Below, piece by piece: positions 1 to 7,723 of a DNA stretch of 54,187 nucleotides (position 1 is its first letter; each line of letters begins with the position of its first letter). The position numbers and the translations under genes were made by a program. This DNA comes from Allochromatium palmeri (lineage in GTDB: Bacteria > Pseudomonadota > Gammaproteobacteria > Chromatiales > Chromatiaceae): positions 1 to 54,187 of the forward strand of contig NZ_WNKT01000025.1 in the NCBI RefSeq assembly GCF_009720725.1, given 5' to 3'. Under the pieces are notes generated by a model. That model worked only from the letters and a program-made list of their open reading frames with translations. It made no database searches and was not told where the DNA came from.

Positions 1-294
1 GATGGCGCCTCCTATCATCGCGCCGGGGCCGTGCGCGAGCTCGCTCAGGAGCTGTCGATCACCCTCCAACCGTTGCCCGCCTATAGCCCAGACTTCATGC
101 CGGTGGAAGCGCTGTGGCGATGGTTACGCGAGGAGGTCACCTACCATCATTGTCACGCCACGGCCGAGGAATTGGTTCAACGGGTCAACCACTTTGTTCA
201 CACCATCAATGCCGATCCCTTCGCCATCGCTGACCGACTCTGGACCAAAACTACGCTCGATCCAGAGGAAGAGAAATTACGCATCCCGGCCTAG
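1..294 (+). CDS. IS630-family transposase, C-terminal part (cut by window start)
   Basis: The reading frame is open from the first base to a TAG at 292-294, so the gene begins outside the window. The visible 97 residues match the C-terminal half of IS630/Tc1-mariner-type DDE transposases: a block with YSPDFMPVEALWRWLRE holds the third acidic residue (the Glu of VEALW) and is followed by the typical His-rich YHHCH stretch. These enzymes cut and join IS ends at TA dinucleotides. Whether the element is intact cannot be judged from here. No clear terminal inverted repeat was identified downstream before the moxR-like gene at 366. Confidence 0.85.
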   Translation, partial: DGASYHRAGAVRELAQELSITLQPLPAYSPDFMPVEALWRWLREEVTYHHCHATAEELVQRVNHFVHTINADPFAIADRLWTKTTLDPEEEKLRIPA

Positions 295-302
295 TCGAGG
301 TT

Positions 303-335
303 TAAAACCTAAAACTTAACACTTAAAACTTAAAC
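303..335. repeat. 7-bp imperfect tandem repeat, about 4.7 copies
   Basis: Units read TAAAACC, TAAAACT, TAACACT, TAAAACT and a partial TAAAC, followed directly by a run of nine C. The repeat sits between the transposase stop and the moxR-like gene and is far more AT-rich than its surroundings. It could be part of the IS end or a simple-sequence tract. Confidence 0.6.
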
Positions 336-365
336 CCCCCCCCAACCCGAGGACTCACACCCACC

Positions 366-1409
366 ATGCGCCCCGCTCAACTGCTCCGTGTCCTGGATCG
401 CGAATTTCTCAGCACGGCCGAGGGCCATCACACCCCCGTAATGCTCTGGGGACCGCCAGGCGTGGGCAAGTCGCAGATGGTGGCCCAGATCGCCGCGCGC
501 CATGCTGTCCCGGTGATCGACATCCGACTGTCGCAGATGGAGCCGAGCGACCTGCGCGGCATCCCTTTCCGCCAGGGCGAACGGGTCGAATGGGCGGTGC
601 CGGCCATGCTGCCGGACGCCGAGCGCCACGGACCGAACGGCGTGCTCTTTCTCGACGAGATCACCTCGGCCCCGCCGGTGGTCTCGGCCGCCGCCTATCA
701 ACTGATCCTGGACCGACGCCTCGGCGAGTATCGTGTCCCGGACGGCTGGGCGATCTTCGCCGCCGGCAACCGCCAGGGCGATCGCGGCGTGACCTACAGC
801 ATGCCGGCACCGCTCGCCAATCGCTTCTCGCACTTCGAGGTCGAGACCCATCTCGACGACTGGGCGGCCTGGGCCTATACCAACGGCATCGACGAGCGGG
901 TCATCGCCTTTCTGCGCTTTCGACCTGAACTCCTGTTCGACTTCGACCCGGCGCACAATCCGGTCGCCTTCCCCTCGCCGCGTTCCTGGGAGTTCGCCCA
1001 TCGCGCACTCAAGAAGTTCGAGGACGCGCGCGATCTGCTGCAAGGTGCGCTCCAGGCCTGCGTGGGACCGGCGGCCGGGATCGAGCTGAGCGCCTTCGTC
1101 GACAACCTCGACCAGATGCCGGATCTCGACGCCATCACGCGCGGCGAAACGGTCGCGGTTCCGCGCGAGATCGATCTTCAGTACGCCGTCGCCGCCGCGC
1201 TGGTCGGACGCGCGATACGCGCGCTCGACACCCCGGATGGCCAGCGGGTCGTCGGTCACATCCTCGACTATGCCGGACGCTTCCCCGAGCGCGAGATGGG
1301 CGTGATGCTGGTCTCGGATCTGCATCGGGCGATCGGCGGACGGCTGTTCGAGGTGCCCGCCTTCGCCGGCTGGGCGCAGTCGGTCGCGGATGTGATGCTC
1401 CATGCCTGA
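366..1409 (+). CDS. MoxR-type AAA+ ATPase
   Basis: This is a 347-residue MoxR-family AAA+ ATPase. The Walker A motif GPPGVGKS is at residues 29-36, the Walker B motif VLFLDE at 93-98, and a sensor segment FAAGNR follows. MoxR ATPases usually act as chaperones that remodel or load cofactors into partner proteins, often together with a VWA-domain protein. Here the partner is the next gene, whose start overlaps this stop by 8 bases, so the two are probably translated together and form one complex. The substrate is unknown. The start has a GAGGA-like Shine-Dalgarno sequence about 12 bases upstream. Confidence 0.85.
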   Translation: MRPAQLLRVLDREFLSTAEGHHTPVMLWGPPGVGKSQMVAQIAARHAVPVIDIRLSQMEPSDLRGIPFRQGERVEWAVPAMLPDAERHGPNGVLFLDEITSAPPVVSAAAYQLILDRRLGEYRVPDGWAIFAAGNRQGDRGVTYSMPAPLANRFSHFEVETHLDDWAAWAYTNGIDERVIAFLRFRPELLFDFDPAHNPVAFPSPRSWEFAHRALKKFEDARDLLQGALQACVGPAAGIELSAFVDNLDQMPDLDAITRGETVAVPREIDLQYAVAAALVGRAIRALDTPDGQRVVGHILDYAGRFPEREMGVMLVSDLHRAIGGRLFEVPAFAGWAQSVADVMLHA

Positions 1410-2580
1410 GACCCCGCCGCCGACCGCGCCCGATGTCGTCGCCATCGAAACCAAGCTCACGGCGGCACGCACCCGGCTGATCCTGGACAAGCCCTTTCTC
1501 GGCGCGCTGGTGCTGCGTCTGCCAATGCGTGCCGCCAAACCGGACTGGTGCCGCACCACAGCCACCGACGCGCGCGCCTTCTATTACAATCCGGCCTATA
1601 TCGACTCACTGAGCCTGGAACAGACCCAGTTCATGCTCGCCCACGAAGCCCTGCACTGTGCACTGTCGCATTTCGCGCGGCGTGGTCATCGTCAGCGCCA
1701 GCGTTGGGATCTGGCCTGCGACTATGCAATCAACCCGCTCCTGATCGCGGATGGACTGACACCGCCGCCGAATGCTCTGGTGATGCCGCTCTACAAGGGA
1801 CTGACTGCCGAGGAAATCTACCCGCTCATCGACGAGCAGGACGACTCGGAGACGCTCGACACCCATGCCTATGACCGCGATGAACGCCAGGGCGGTAGCC
1901 AGAGACGTCCAGATGAGTCGCCCCAGCGGCCTGAGTCCCTAACCGCCGACGAACGCGAGCGACTGGCCGTACAATGGCGCCAGCGGCTGGCCGGCGCGGC
2001 CCAGCAGGCGATGCAGGCTGGCAAGCTCGGCGGCGAGCTGGCACGTCAGATCGACCATCTGCTCCAGCCGAGCCTGCCCTGGCGGATGCTGCTGGCGCGT
2101 CATCTGACGGCGATCGCGCGCGAGGACTACAGCTATCAGCGTCCATCGCGCCGCGAGGGTGAGTTCATCCGGCCGGGCCTGCGCGGTCAGCAGGCCGAGC
2201 TGGTGGTGGCGATCGATACCTCGGGTTCGATCCAGGACAGCGAACTGAGCGAGTTCATCGGCGAGATCGACGCGCTCAAGGGCCAGATTCGCGCGCGCGT
2301 CACCCTGCTGCCCTGTGATCGGGCGCTGGCACCTGGTGCGCCCTTCCAGTTCGAGCCTTGGGAAACCTTCGTGCGTCCCGAGCGTCTACAGGGGGGCGGC
2401 GGGACCAGCTTCCGTCCAGTGTTCGACTGGATCGACCGCCAGGACCGACAACCCGATCTGCTGGTCTACTTCACCGATGCCCAGGGCGAGTTCCCCGAGT
2501 GCGAGCCGTCCTATCCGGTGATCTGGTTAATCAAGGGGCGCGCCCAGATACCCTGGGGACAGCGTATTCAGCTCAATTGA
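1402..2580 (+). CDS. DUF2201 family putative metallopeptidase / VWA-like protein
   Basis: This 392-residue protein has the two-part architecture of the DUF2201 family. The N-terminal part carries an HExxH zinc motif (HEALH, residues 81-85). The C-terminal part is VWA-like, with a MIDAS-type DTSGS near residues 272-276 and a conserved GGGGTSF segment. A polar, Arg/Gln-rich linker joins them. The family occurs next to MoxR ATPases, as here, and the pair is thought to mature or remodel a partner protein. Whether the HEALH site is proteolytically active is unknown. No signal peptide is visible, so the protein should be cytoplasmic. Confidence 0.8.
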   Translation: MPETPPPTAPDVVAIETKLTAARTRLILDKPFLGALVLRLPMRAAKPDWCRTTATDARAFYYNPAYIDSLSLEQTQFMLAHEALHCALSHFARRGHRQRQRWDLACDYAINPLLIADGLTPPPNALVMPLYKGLTAEEIYPLIDEQDDSETLDTHAYDRDERQGGSQRRPDESPQRPESLTADERERLAVQWRQRLAGAAQQAMQAGKLGGELARQIDHLLQPSLPWRMLLARHLTAIAREDYSYQRPSRREGEFIRPGLRGQQAELVVAIDTSGSIQDSELSEFIGEIDALKGQIRARVTLLPCDRALAPGAPFQFEPWETFVRPERLQGGGGTSFRPVFDWIDRQDRQPDLLVYFTDAQGEFPECEPSYPVIWLIKGRAQIPWGQRIQLN

Positions 2581-2584
2581 ATCC

Positions 2585-4078
2585 ATGACGAAACGGACAG
2601 CCCACCGACCCCGCTTGACACGGCCAATGATCGCCTTCGGCGCCCTGCTGTTGACCGGTCTGCCTCAGCTCCAGGCCCAGGACTACCGTCTTCCCGACAT
2701 GGGCAGCTCAGCCGATGCGCTCATGACCACGGGCGCCGAGGCGCGTCTGGGCCAAGCCTTCATGCGAAGCGTGCGCGAGTCACTGCCGGTCCTCGACGAC
2801 CCGCTCCTGACCGATTACATCGAATCGCTCGGCGCCAACCTGGTCGCCGCCGATCCGAACGCCTCGGGACGCTTCAACTTCTTCGTCATCGATCAGTCGG
2901 TGGTCAATGCCTTCGCCGGGCCGGGCGGCAACATCGGCGTCTATGCCGGACTCATCCTGGCCGCCGAGACCGAGAGCGAACTGGCCGCTGTTCTCTCTCA
3001 CGAGATCGCCCATGTCACCCAGCGTCATCTGCTGCGCGGACTGGAGGATCAAAGCAAGATGACCGTTCCGACCATGGCCTTGATGGTCGCCGCTGCCATC
3101 CTCGGCGCCCAGGTCTCGGCCGATGCCGGAGTCGCGGCCATGGTCGGCATCCAGGCCGCGACCCTGCAACGTCAGATCAACTTCACGCGCGAGAACGAGC
3201 ACGAGGCCGACCGGCTCGGGATCACGACGCTGGATAAGGCCGGTTTCGATCCCTATGCCATGGCCGGCTTTTTCGAGCGGTTGTCCAAGTCCAGTCGCGT
3301 CTACGAGAACAACGCGCCTGAATTTCTGCGCACCCATCCGGTCAACGCCAACCGCATCGCTGAAGCGCTCGGCCGGGCCGATGACTTCGGCGCCCAGCAG
3401 CGCCCCGACAGTTTGCGCTTCCAACTCGCGCGCGCGGCCCTGCGCGAACGCGCCTACAAGCGCCCGGAGCAAGCGGTCGCCCATTTCCGCGATACGCTGC
3501 GCGAAGGCCGGCATCGCAACAGTGTCGCTGAACACTACGGCTATGCGCTGGCGCTGACGCGCGCCGGCCAGTTCGATGCCGCCCGCGCCGCGCTGGCCAC
3601 GGCGATGCAGTCGCATTCCAGCCTGCCTGAGTTCATCGTCCTGGAGGCGCGCATCGATCTCGAACAGGGTCAGGTCGAACGCGCCGTGCGCCACCTGGGA
3701 CAGGCCGTTAGTCTGTCGCCGAGTCACTGGCCATTGCGTGTGGCCTATGCCGAGGCGCTGATGAAGGCCGGTCGGCCTGCTCAGGCCATCGATGAGCTGA
3801 CTACGGTCGCGCGGCTACGCCCCGGCAATCCCATGTTGTACGATAGGCTGGAGCAGGCGGCCTTTCGCGCGGGCAATCAGGGGGCGACGCACCGTTTCCG
3901 CGCCGAAAAGCTCTATGCCGAGGGCGATCGCGAGCCGGCGATCCGTCAGCTCGAAATCGCGCTGCGCCAGCGCGATCTGCCCTATCACGAGGCCGCCCGT
4001 ATCCAGGCGCGACTCGAAACCTGGAAAGAAGAAGAACGCGACGCCAAACGCAAAGACAAGAGAGGAGAAAAATCATGA
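2585..4078 (+). CDS. bepA: M48 family metalloprotease with TPR repeats (BepA/YfgC-like)
   Basis: This is a 497-residue periplasmic protease. An N-terminal signal peptide ends near residue 31 (LQAQ). The zinc site is HEIAH (139-143), with E205 in ENEHEAD as the likely third ligand. The last 200 residues form TPR-like helical repeats, the BepA/YfgC arrangement. In enterobacteria BepA helps assemble or degrade LptD and other outer-membrane proteins. Unusually, its stop overlaps the soxY start (ATGA at 4075-4078), which couples it to the sulfur-oxidation carrier genes. The family call is firm; the exact orthology to BepA is inferred from the domain order. Confidence 0.85.
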   Translation: MTKRTAHRPRLTRPMIAFGALLLTGLPQLQAQDYRLPDMGSSADALMTTGAEARLGQAFMRSVRESLPVLDDPLLTDYIESLGANLVAADPNASGRFNFFVIDQSVVNAFAGPGGNIGVYAGLILAAETESELAAVLSHEIAHVTQRHLLRGLEDQSKMTVPTMALMVAAAILGAQVSADAGVAAMVGIQAATLQRQINFTRENEHEADRLGITTLDKAGFDPYAMAGFFERLSKSSRVYENNAPEFLRTHPVNANRIAEALGRADDFGAQQRPDSLRFQLARAALRERAYKRPEQAVAHFRDTLREGRHRNSVAEHYGYALALTRAGQFDAARAALATAMQSHSSLPEFIVLEARIDLEQGQVERAVRHLGQAVSLSPSHWPLRVAYAEALMKAGRPAQAIDELTTVARLRPGNPMLYDRLEQAAFRAGNQGATHRFRAEKLYAEGDREPAIRQLEIALRQRDLPYHEAARIQARLETWKEEERDAKRKDKRGEKS

Positions 4079-4539
4079 TTGATGCCAAACGCCGGACACT
4101 CGTCAAAGGCTCGCTGGCCGCTGGAGCGGTCGTCGGCGCCGGACTCATGGCGCCCCGTGCATTCGCCGACTGGAACGCGGCCGCCTTTCAAGCCACGGAC
4201 ATCCCGACGGCCATGACGGGACTGCTCGGCAGCGACTCGGCCGAGGTCAGCGACCGGATCAAGATCAAGGCCCCGGACATCGCCGAAAACGGCGCCGTGG
4301 TGCCGGTCACAGTCGAGACCGATCTGGAAGGCGTCACCTCCATCAGTATCATTGCCGCCAAGAACCATTCGCCGCTGATCGCGTCCTTCGAGTTCGTCGA
4401 CCCGTCCATGGTGCCCTTCGTCTCCACCCGCATCAAGATGGCCGAAACCGCTGATGTGATCGCCGTCGTCAAGGCTGGCGACACGCTCTACAAGAACGCC
4501 AAAAACGTCAAGGTGACCATCGGCGGCTGCGGCGGCTGA
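4075..4539 (+). CDS. soxY: Thiosulfate oxidation carrier protein SoxY
   Basis: This is 154 residues with a Tat-type signal (a twin Arg in the KRRTL segment, then a hydrophobic stretch ending near AFA) and the diagnostic C-terminal GGCGG swinging arm, whose Cys152 carries the sulfur substrate during the Sox cycle. SoxY works in the periplasm as a heterodimer with SoxZ, the gene 64 bases downstream. The start overlaps the M48 protease stop, and a GGAG-rich ribosome site lies inside that upstream gene. No soxXA or soxB is near, as in purple sulfur bacteria where soxYZ is a separate locus. In those organisms SoxYZ feeds sulfur to periplasmic globules. Confidence 0.97.
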   Translation: MIDAKRRTLVKGSLAAGAVVGAGLMAPRAFADWNAAAFQATDIPTAMTGLLGSDSAEVSDRIKIKAPDIAENGAVVPVTVETDLEGVTSISIIAAKNHSPLIASFEFVDPSMVPFVSTRIKMAETADVIAVVKAGDTLYKNAKNVKVTIGGCGG

Positions 4540-4603
4540 TCGGCTTCTCGCGCCTGTCTCTCAAGTATCTAAGACTGAATACCGAACACGAGGAGTCGAG
4601 ACG

Positions 4604-4918
4604 ATGTCCGATATCAAGATCCGCGCCAAGCTCGAAGGTGACGAGACCACGGTCAAGTGTCTGATGAGCCATCCGATGGACAATGGTATGCGCAAGGACA
4701 GCAAGACTAAGGAAGTCATCCCGGCGCATTTCATCCAGGAGGTGGTGTGCAAGGTCAAGGGAACCGTGGTGATGAAGACGGCCTGGAGCGGCGGTGTCTC
4801 CAAGAATCCCTATCTATCGTTCAAGTTCAAAGGCGGCGCGGTCGGCGATCCGATCGAGATCGCCTGGACCGACAACATGGGCGAGAGCCAAAGCGCCACC
4901 GCCGAGATCAGAGATTGA
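4604..4918 (+). CDS. soxZ: Thiosulfate oxidation carrier complex protein SoxZ
   Basis: This is 104 residues with the SoxZ immunoglobulin-like fold: the conserved HPM segment (MSHPMDNG), FIQEV, and the C-terminal IAWTDNMGES motif. There is no signal peptide; SoxZ is normally exported through the Tat pathway as a complex with SoxY. A strong Shine-Dalgarno (GAGGAG) precedes the ATG. It follows soxY by 64 bases and is followed by a perfect 9-bp hairpin that ends the transcript. Confidence 0.96.
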   Translation: MSDIKIRAKLEGDETTVKCLMSHPMDNGMRKDSKTKEVIPAHFIQEVVCKVKGTVVMKTAWSGGVSKNPYLSFKFKGGAVGDPIEIAWTDNMGESQSATAEIRD

Positions 4919-4932
4919 TGAGATAAAAGGCA

Positions 4933-4960
4933 TCGAGGCCCAGGGTTGCCGGGGCCTCGA
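4933..4960. terminator. Bidirectional terminator hairpin between soxZ and the pcm-like gene
   Basis: A perfect 9-bp stem (TCGAGGCCC at 4933-4941 paired with GGGCCTCGA at 4952-4960) encloses a 10-base loop. Read on the minus strand the hairpin is followed by TGCCTTTTATC, a short T tract, so it fits best as the terminator of the pcm-like gene. It lies between two convergent genes and could serve both. Confidence 0.75.
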
Positions 4961-4967
4961 CGAGTGC

Positions 4968-5633
4968 TCAGAACTCGAAGCCGACCGGCTCGGGCGCGTT
5001 GTGCAGCGGCGGCACCTCGACCTCGAACAGCGACTCGCGCCGATAGTCGTTGCGCCCGACACGGGTCACGCGCACGCATTCCATCGCCGGCGCCGTACCC
5101 AGGATGCAGAACAACCGCCCGCCAATGGTCAGTTGCTCGCGCAACATCGGCAGCGCGTCCTCGGTCGGCATCGACCCCTTCACGGCGATGGCGTCGAACG
5201 GCGCTCCACTCACCGGACCGGCCAGACCATCCCCTTCACGTACCTCGACCCAATCGAACTTGAGCGCTTCGAGCCGCTCGGCCGTCTCGGCGGCCTGAGC
5301 CGGGTCGATCTCCAGACTGATCACGCGCGCACCGAGCCGGCTCAGGCAGGCAGCGACATAGCCCGAGCCGGTACCGATCTCCAGCGCCCGGTCGCCCGGC
5401 TGGACGGCAAGCGCCTGCAACAGATGACCGACCACCTTGGGCGCGAGCATGAGCGTGCCGTTGCTGTTGGGGATCTCGATATCGGCATAGGCCAGTGCCC
5501 GATAGGCGTCCGGCACGAAGTGCTCGCGCTCGATCGTGCCCATGACCTCCAGCACCCGGTCGTCGAGCACGCCCCAGGGCCGGATCTGCTGCTGGATCAT
5601 ATTGAAGCGGGCCAACTCACTGCTGTTGTCCAT
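4968..5633 (-). CDS. Protein-L-isoaspartate O-methyltransferase family protein
   Basis: This is a 221-residue SAM-dependent methyltransferase of the PCMT family. The N-terminal FNMIQQQIRPWGVLDDRVL and REHFVP blocks are typical, and the SAM motif I is ALEIGTGSGYVAA. True PCMTs carry a G-Q-T-I-S-Q-P segment that binds the isoaspartyl substrate; here it reads NGTLMLAPK, so repair of isoaspartate is uncertain. Such divergent paralogs are common in gammaproteobacteria, often near tolC, and may methylate another substrate. It is transcribed away from queF across a 143-base intergenic region. Confidence 0.85.
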   Translation of the reverse strand: MDNSSELARFNMIQQQIRPWGVLDDRVLEVMGTIEREHFVPDAYRALAYADIEIPNSNGTLMLAPKVVGHLLQALAVQPGDRALEIGTGSGYVAACLSRLGARVISLEIDPAQAAETAERLEALKFDWVEVREGDGLAGPVSGAPFDAIAVKGSMPTEDALPMLREQLTIGGRLFCILGTAPAMECVRVTRVGRNDYRRESLFEVEVPPLHNAPEPVGFEF

Positions 5634-5708
5634 GAAATGGATGTCCCCCGTCTGAATGCATGTTTTTGGAAAGCGACCGCGTCCGGCGAGACGCGGGGCA
5701 AATGATTA

Positions 5709-5714
5709 TATAAT
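5709..5714 (+). promoter_or_regulatory. Possible -10 box upstream of queF
   Basis: A perfect TATAAT lies 63 bases before the queF start in an AT-rich pocket of the 143-base divergent intergenic region. No good -35 hexamer is found 16-18 bases upstream, so the promoter would need an activator or an alternative element. I see no recognisable preQ1 riboswitch in the remaining leader. Confidence 0.4.
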
Positions 5715-5776
5715 AGGTGCCCAATCAGCCGACTGAGTCGACGGTCGGCCCATTCTTGTCAGCGGAGAGTCCCTTC

Positions 5777-6166
5777 ATGCCCAGCGCCCCGAGCAAATCG
5801 CTCGAAACCTTCCCCAATCCTCAGCCCGAGCGCGACTATACGATCCGCATCCGGGTGCCCGAGTTCACCTGTCTCTGTCCCAAGACCGGCCAGCCGGACT
5901 TCGCTGAACTGACGCTCGAATATGTGCCCGAGCAAAAATGCGTCGAGCTGAAAGCACTCAAGACCTATGTCTGGTCCTATCGCGATGAGGGCGCCTTCCA
6001 CGAGGCCATCACCAACCGCATCCTCGGTGATCTGGTCGAGGCCACGGCGCCGCGCTTCATGCGTCTGACCGCTGAGTTCAATGTGCGTGGCGGCATCTAT
6101 ACCACGGTCGTCGCCGAACACCGCGCAGCGAGCTGGCAGCCGCCGGTGCCGGTCACGCTGCCGTGA
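5777..6166 (+). CDS. queF: NADPH-dependent 7-cyano-7-deazaguanine reductase QueF (type I)
   Basis: This is 129 residues, the short unimodular form of QueF. It reduces preQ0 to preQ1 in queuosine biosynthesis, a tRNA wobble modification. The catalytic block [14 protein letters not shown] is intact: Cys34 forms the thioimide adduct and Asp41 is the proton donor. The C-terminal [11 protein letters not shown] segment is typical. I chose the ATG at 5777 because GGAGAG precedes it and the protein then has family length; an upstream in-frame start would add 20 unconserved residues. RsgA follows on the same strand after 45 bases. Confidence 0.95.
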   Translation: MPSAPSKSLETFPNPQPERDYTIRIRVPEFTCLCPKTGQPDFAELTLEYVPEQKCVELKALKTYVWSYRDEGAFHEAITNRILGDLVEATAPRFMRLTAEFNVRGGIYTTVVAEHRAASWQPPVPVTLP

Positions 6167-6211
6167 GGCGCCTGAACCGCCGCCGCACCGCTGGCCGGGT
6201 CGACTGACCCC

Positions 6212-7210
6212 GTGGCCAAGCGACGACTCTCCGCGCGCCAGATCGAGCGCATTCAAGCCATCCAGGAACGCCGCCGCGAGCGGCTTGCCGCGCGGCCCGA
6301 ACGGGCGTTGGCCGAACTCGACGACGAGCTGGAACCGGAGGAAGGGCGAGTCGTCGTCCGGCACGGCGCCAATCTCGCGGTCGAGGACGAACAGGGCCAT
6401 CTGATTCACTGTCTGGCGCGCCAGAACATCGGTCATGTGGTGTGCGGGGATCGTGTCGTCTGGCAGCGTCTGCCCGATGGTCAGGGCGTGGTCACAGCTA
6501 TCCTGCCACGCACCAGCACCCTGAGCCGTCCGGACTACAGCGGACGCGACAAGCCGCTCGCGGCGAATCTGACACGGCTCGCCATCCTCATCGCCCCGGA
6601 GCCGGAGCCGAGCGGCTATCTGATCGATCAGTATCTGGTCGCGGCCGAGCTCATCGGTGTCGAGGCGATCCTGGTCGGCAACAAAATGGATTTGCTGACC
6701 GGGGCCGAGGAGCGCGCGGCGTTTCAGGCGCGTTTCGCCCATTACGGTGCGATCGGCTATCGGACGTTCTGGATCAGCCTGCTCGAATCGGAGTCGATCG
6801 GTGGACTGGTCGCCGAGCTGGCCGGACAGACCAGTGTGCTGGTCGGTCAGTCGGGCGTGGGCAAGTCGTCGCTGGTCAAGCTGTTGCTGCCCGATCAGGA
6901 GATCCAGATCGGGCGTCTATCGCAGGCGACCGGACTCGGACGCCATACCACCTCGGCCGCGACCTGCTATCGTCTGAGCGGCGATGGATTTTTGATCGAC
7001 TCGCCCGGTGTGCGCAGTTTCCGGCTTGGTACCATTGATCGGGATGGACTCCAGCAGGGATTTCGCGAGTTCAAGCCGCATCTGGGCCGCTGCCGCTTCG
7101 GCAACTGCCGCCACGATCAGGAACCGGACTGTGCCATCCGTCAAGCGGTCGCGGATGGGTTGATTCTCCCCGAGCGGCTGGCCAATTTCCAGCATCTGCT
7201 TGGCGATTGA
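6212..7210 (+). CDS. rsgA: Small ribosomal subunit biogenesis GTPase RsgA
   Basis: This is 332 residues with a circularly permuted GTPase domain. An OB-fold N-terminus is followed by G4 (NKMD, 157-160), then G1 (GQSGVGKS, 212-219), then G3 (DSPG, 263-266). A zinc-binding C-terminus carries Cys294, Cys299, His301 and Cys307. RsgA releases late assembly factors from the 30S subunit. Translation starts at a GTG, giving MAKRRLS, as in many homologs. An EVE-domain gene follows after 14 bases, so the two are probably cotranscribed. Confidence 0.96.
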   Translation: MAKRRLSARQIERIQAIQERRRERLAARPERALAELDDELEPEEGRVVVRHGANLAVEDEQGHLIHCLARQNIGHVVCGDRVVWQRLPDGQGVVTAILPRTSTLSRPDYSGRDKPLAANLTRLAILIAPEPEPSGYLIDQYLVAAELIGVEAILVGNKMDLLTGAEERAAFQARFAHYGAIGYRTFWISLLESESIGGLVAELAGQTSVLVGQSGVGKSSLVKLLLPDQEIQIGRLSQATGLGRHTTSAATCYRLSGDGFLIDSPGVRSFRLGTIDRDGLQQGFREFKPHLGRCRFGNCRHDQEPDCAIRQAVADGLILPERLANFQHLLGD

Positions 7211-7224
7211 CTGGGTGAGTCCTG

Positions 7225-7689
7225 ATGCGCTACTGGTTGATGAAATCCGAACCCGCAACCTTCAGTCTCGACGATCTCGCCGCGCGTCCGGGCCAGACCG
7301 AGCCTTGGGATGGCGTGCGCAACTATCAGGCGCGCAATATGATGCGCGACGAGATGCGGCCTGGGGATCAGGTCTTTTTCTATCACTCCAACTGTGCGGT
7401 TCCTGGGATCGTCGGGATTGCCGAGGTCGTCGGCGAGCCGCGTCCCGATCCGACCGCCTTCGATCCCGAATCCAGCTATCACGACCCCAAGAGCACGCCG
7501 GAGAAGCCGCGCTGGCATCTGGTCGATGTGCGCTATGTGCGACACCTGCGGCGCGTCATCCCGCTCGCCGAACTCAAGACCCATGCCACCGGAGCCTTGG
7601 ATGGGCTACCGCTGGTGCGCCGGGGCAACCGGCTCTCCATCATGCCTGTGACGCCCGAGCAGTGGGCCTTCATCCTTTCACTGGAATGA
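7225..7689 (+). CDS. EVE domain-containing protein (Thy28-like)
   Basis: This is 154 residues forming a single EVE domain of the PUA-like superfamily: the start MRYWLMKSEP, then WDGVRNYQARN and GDQVFFYHSN, are hallmarks. EVE domains bind modified bases in DNA or RNA. The gene is conserved in many proteobacteria, where it often stands as a free-standing housekeeping gene of unknown role. It follows rsgA by 14 bases on the same strand. It is not physically part of the BREX island, although EVE domains also occur in modification-dependent restriction enzymes. Confidence 0.92.
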   Translation: MRYWLMKSEPATFSLDDLAARPGQTEPWDGVRNYQARNMMRDEMRPGDQVFFYHSNCAVPGIVGIAEVVGEPRPDPTAFDPESSYHDPKSTPEKPRWHLVDVRYVRHLRRVIPLAELKTHATGALDGLPLVRRGNRLSIMPVTPEQWAFILSLE

Positions 7690-7723
7690 TCGTTCCCGTT
7701 GGGTTCAGACGACACGAAACTCA

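Noticed and set aside
330-1565. Long minus-strand open frame (411 codons) opposite the MoxR-like gene
   Set aside because: It is a mirror frame of high-GC coding DNA, low in motif content and Arg/Gly-rich, while the plus strand encodes a clear AAA+ ATPase.
5634-5776. preQ1 riboswitch ahead of queF
   Set aside because: No preQ1 aptamer-like stem with an A-rich tail could be found in the leader.
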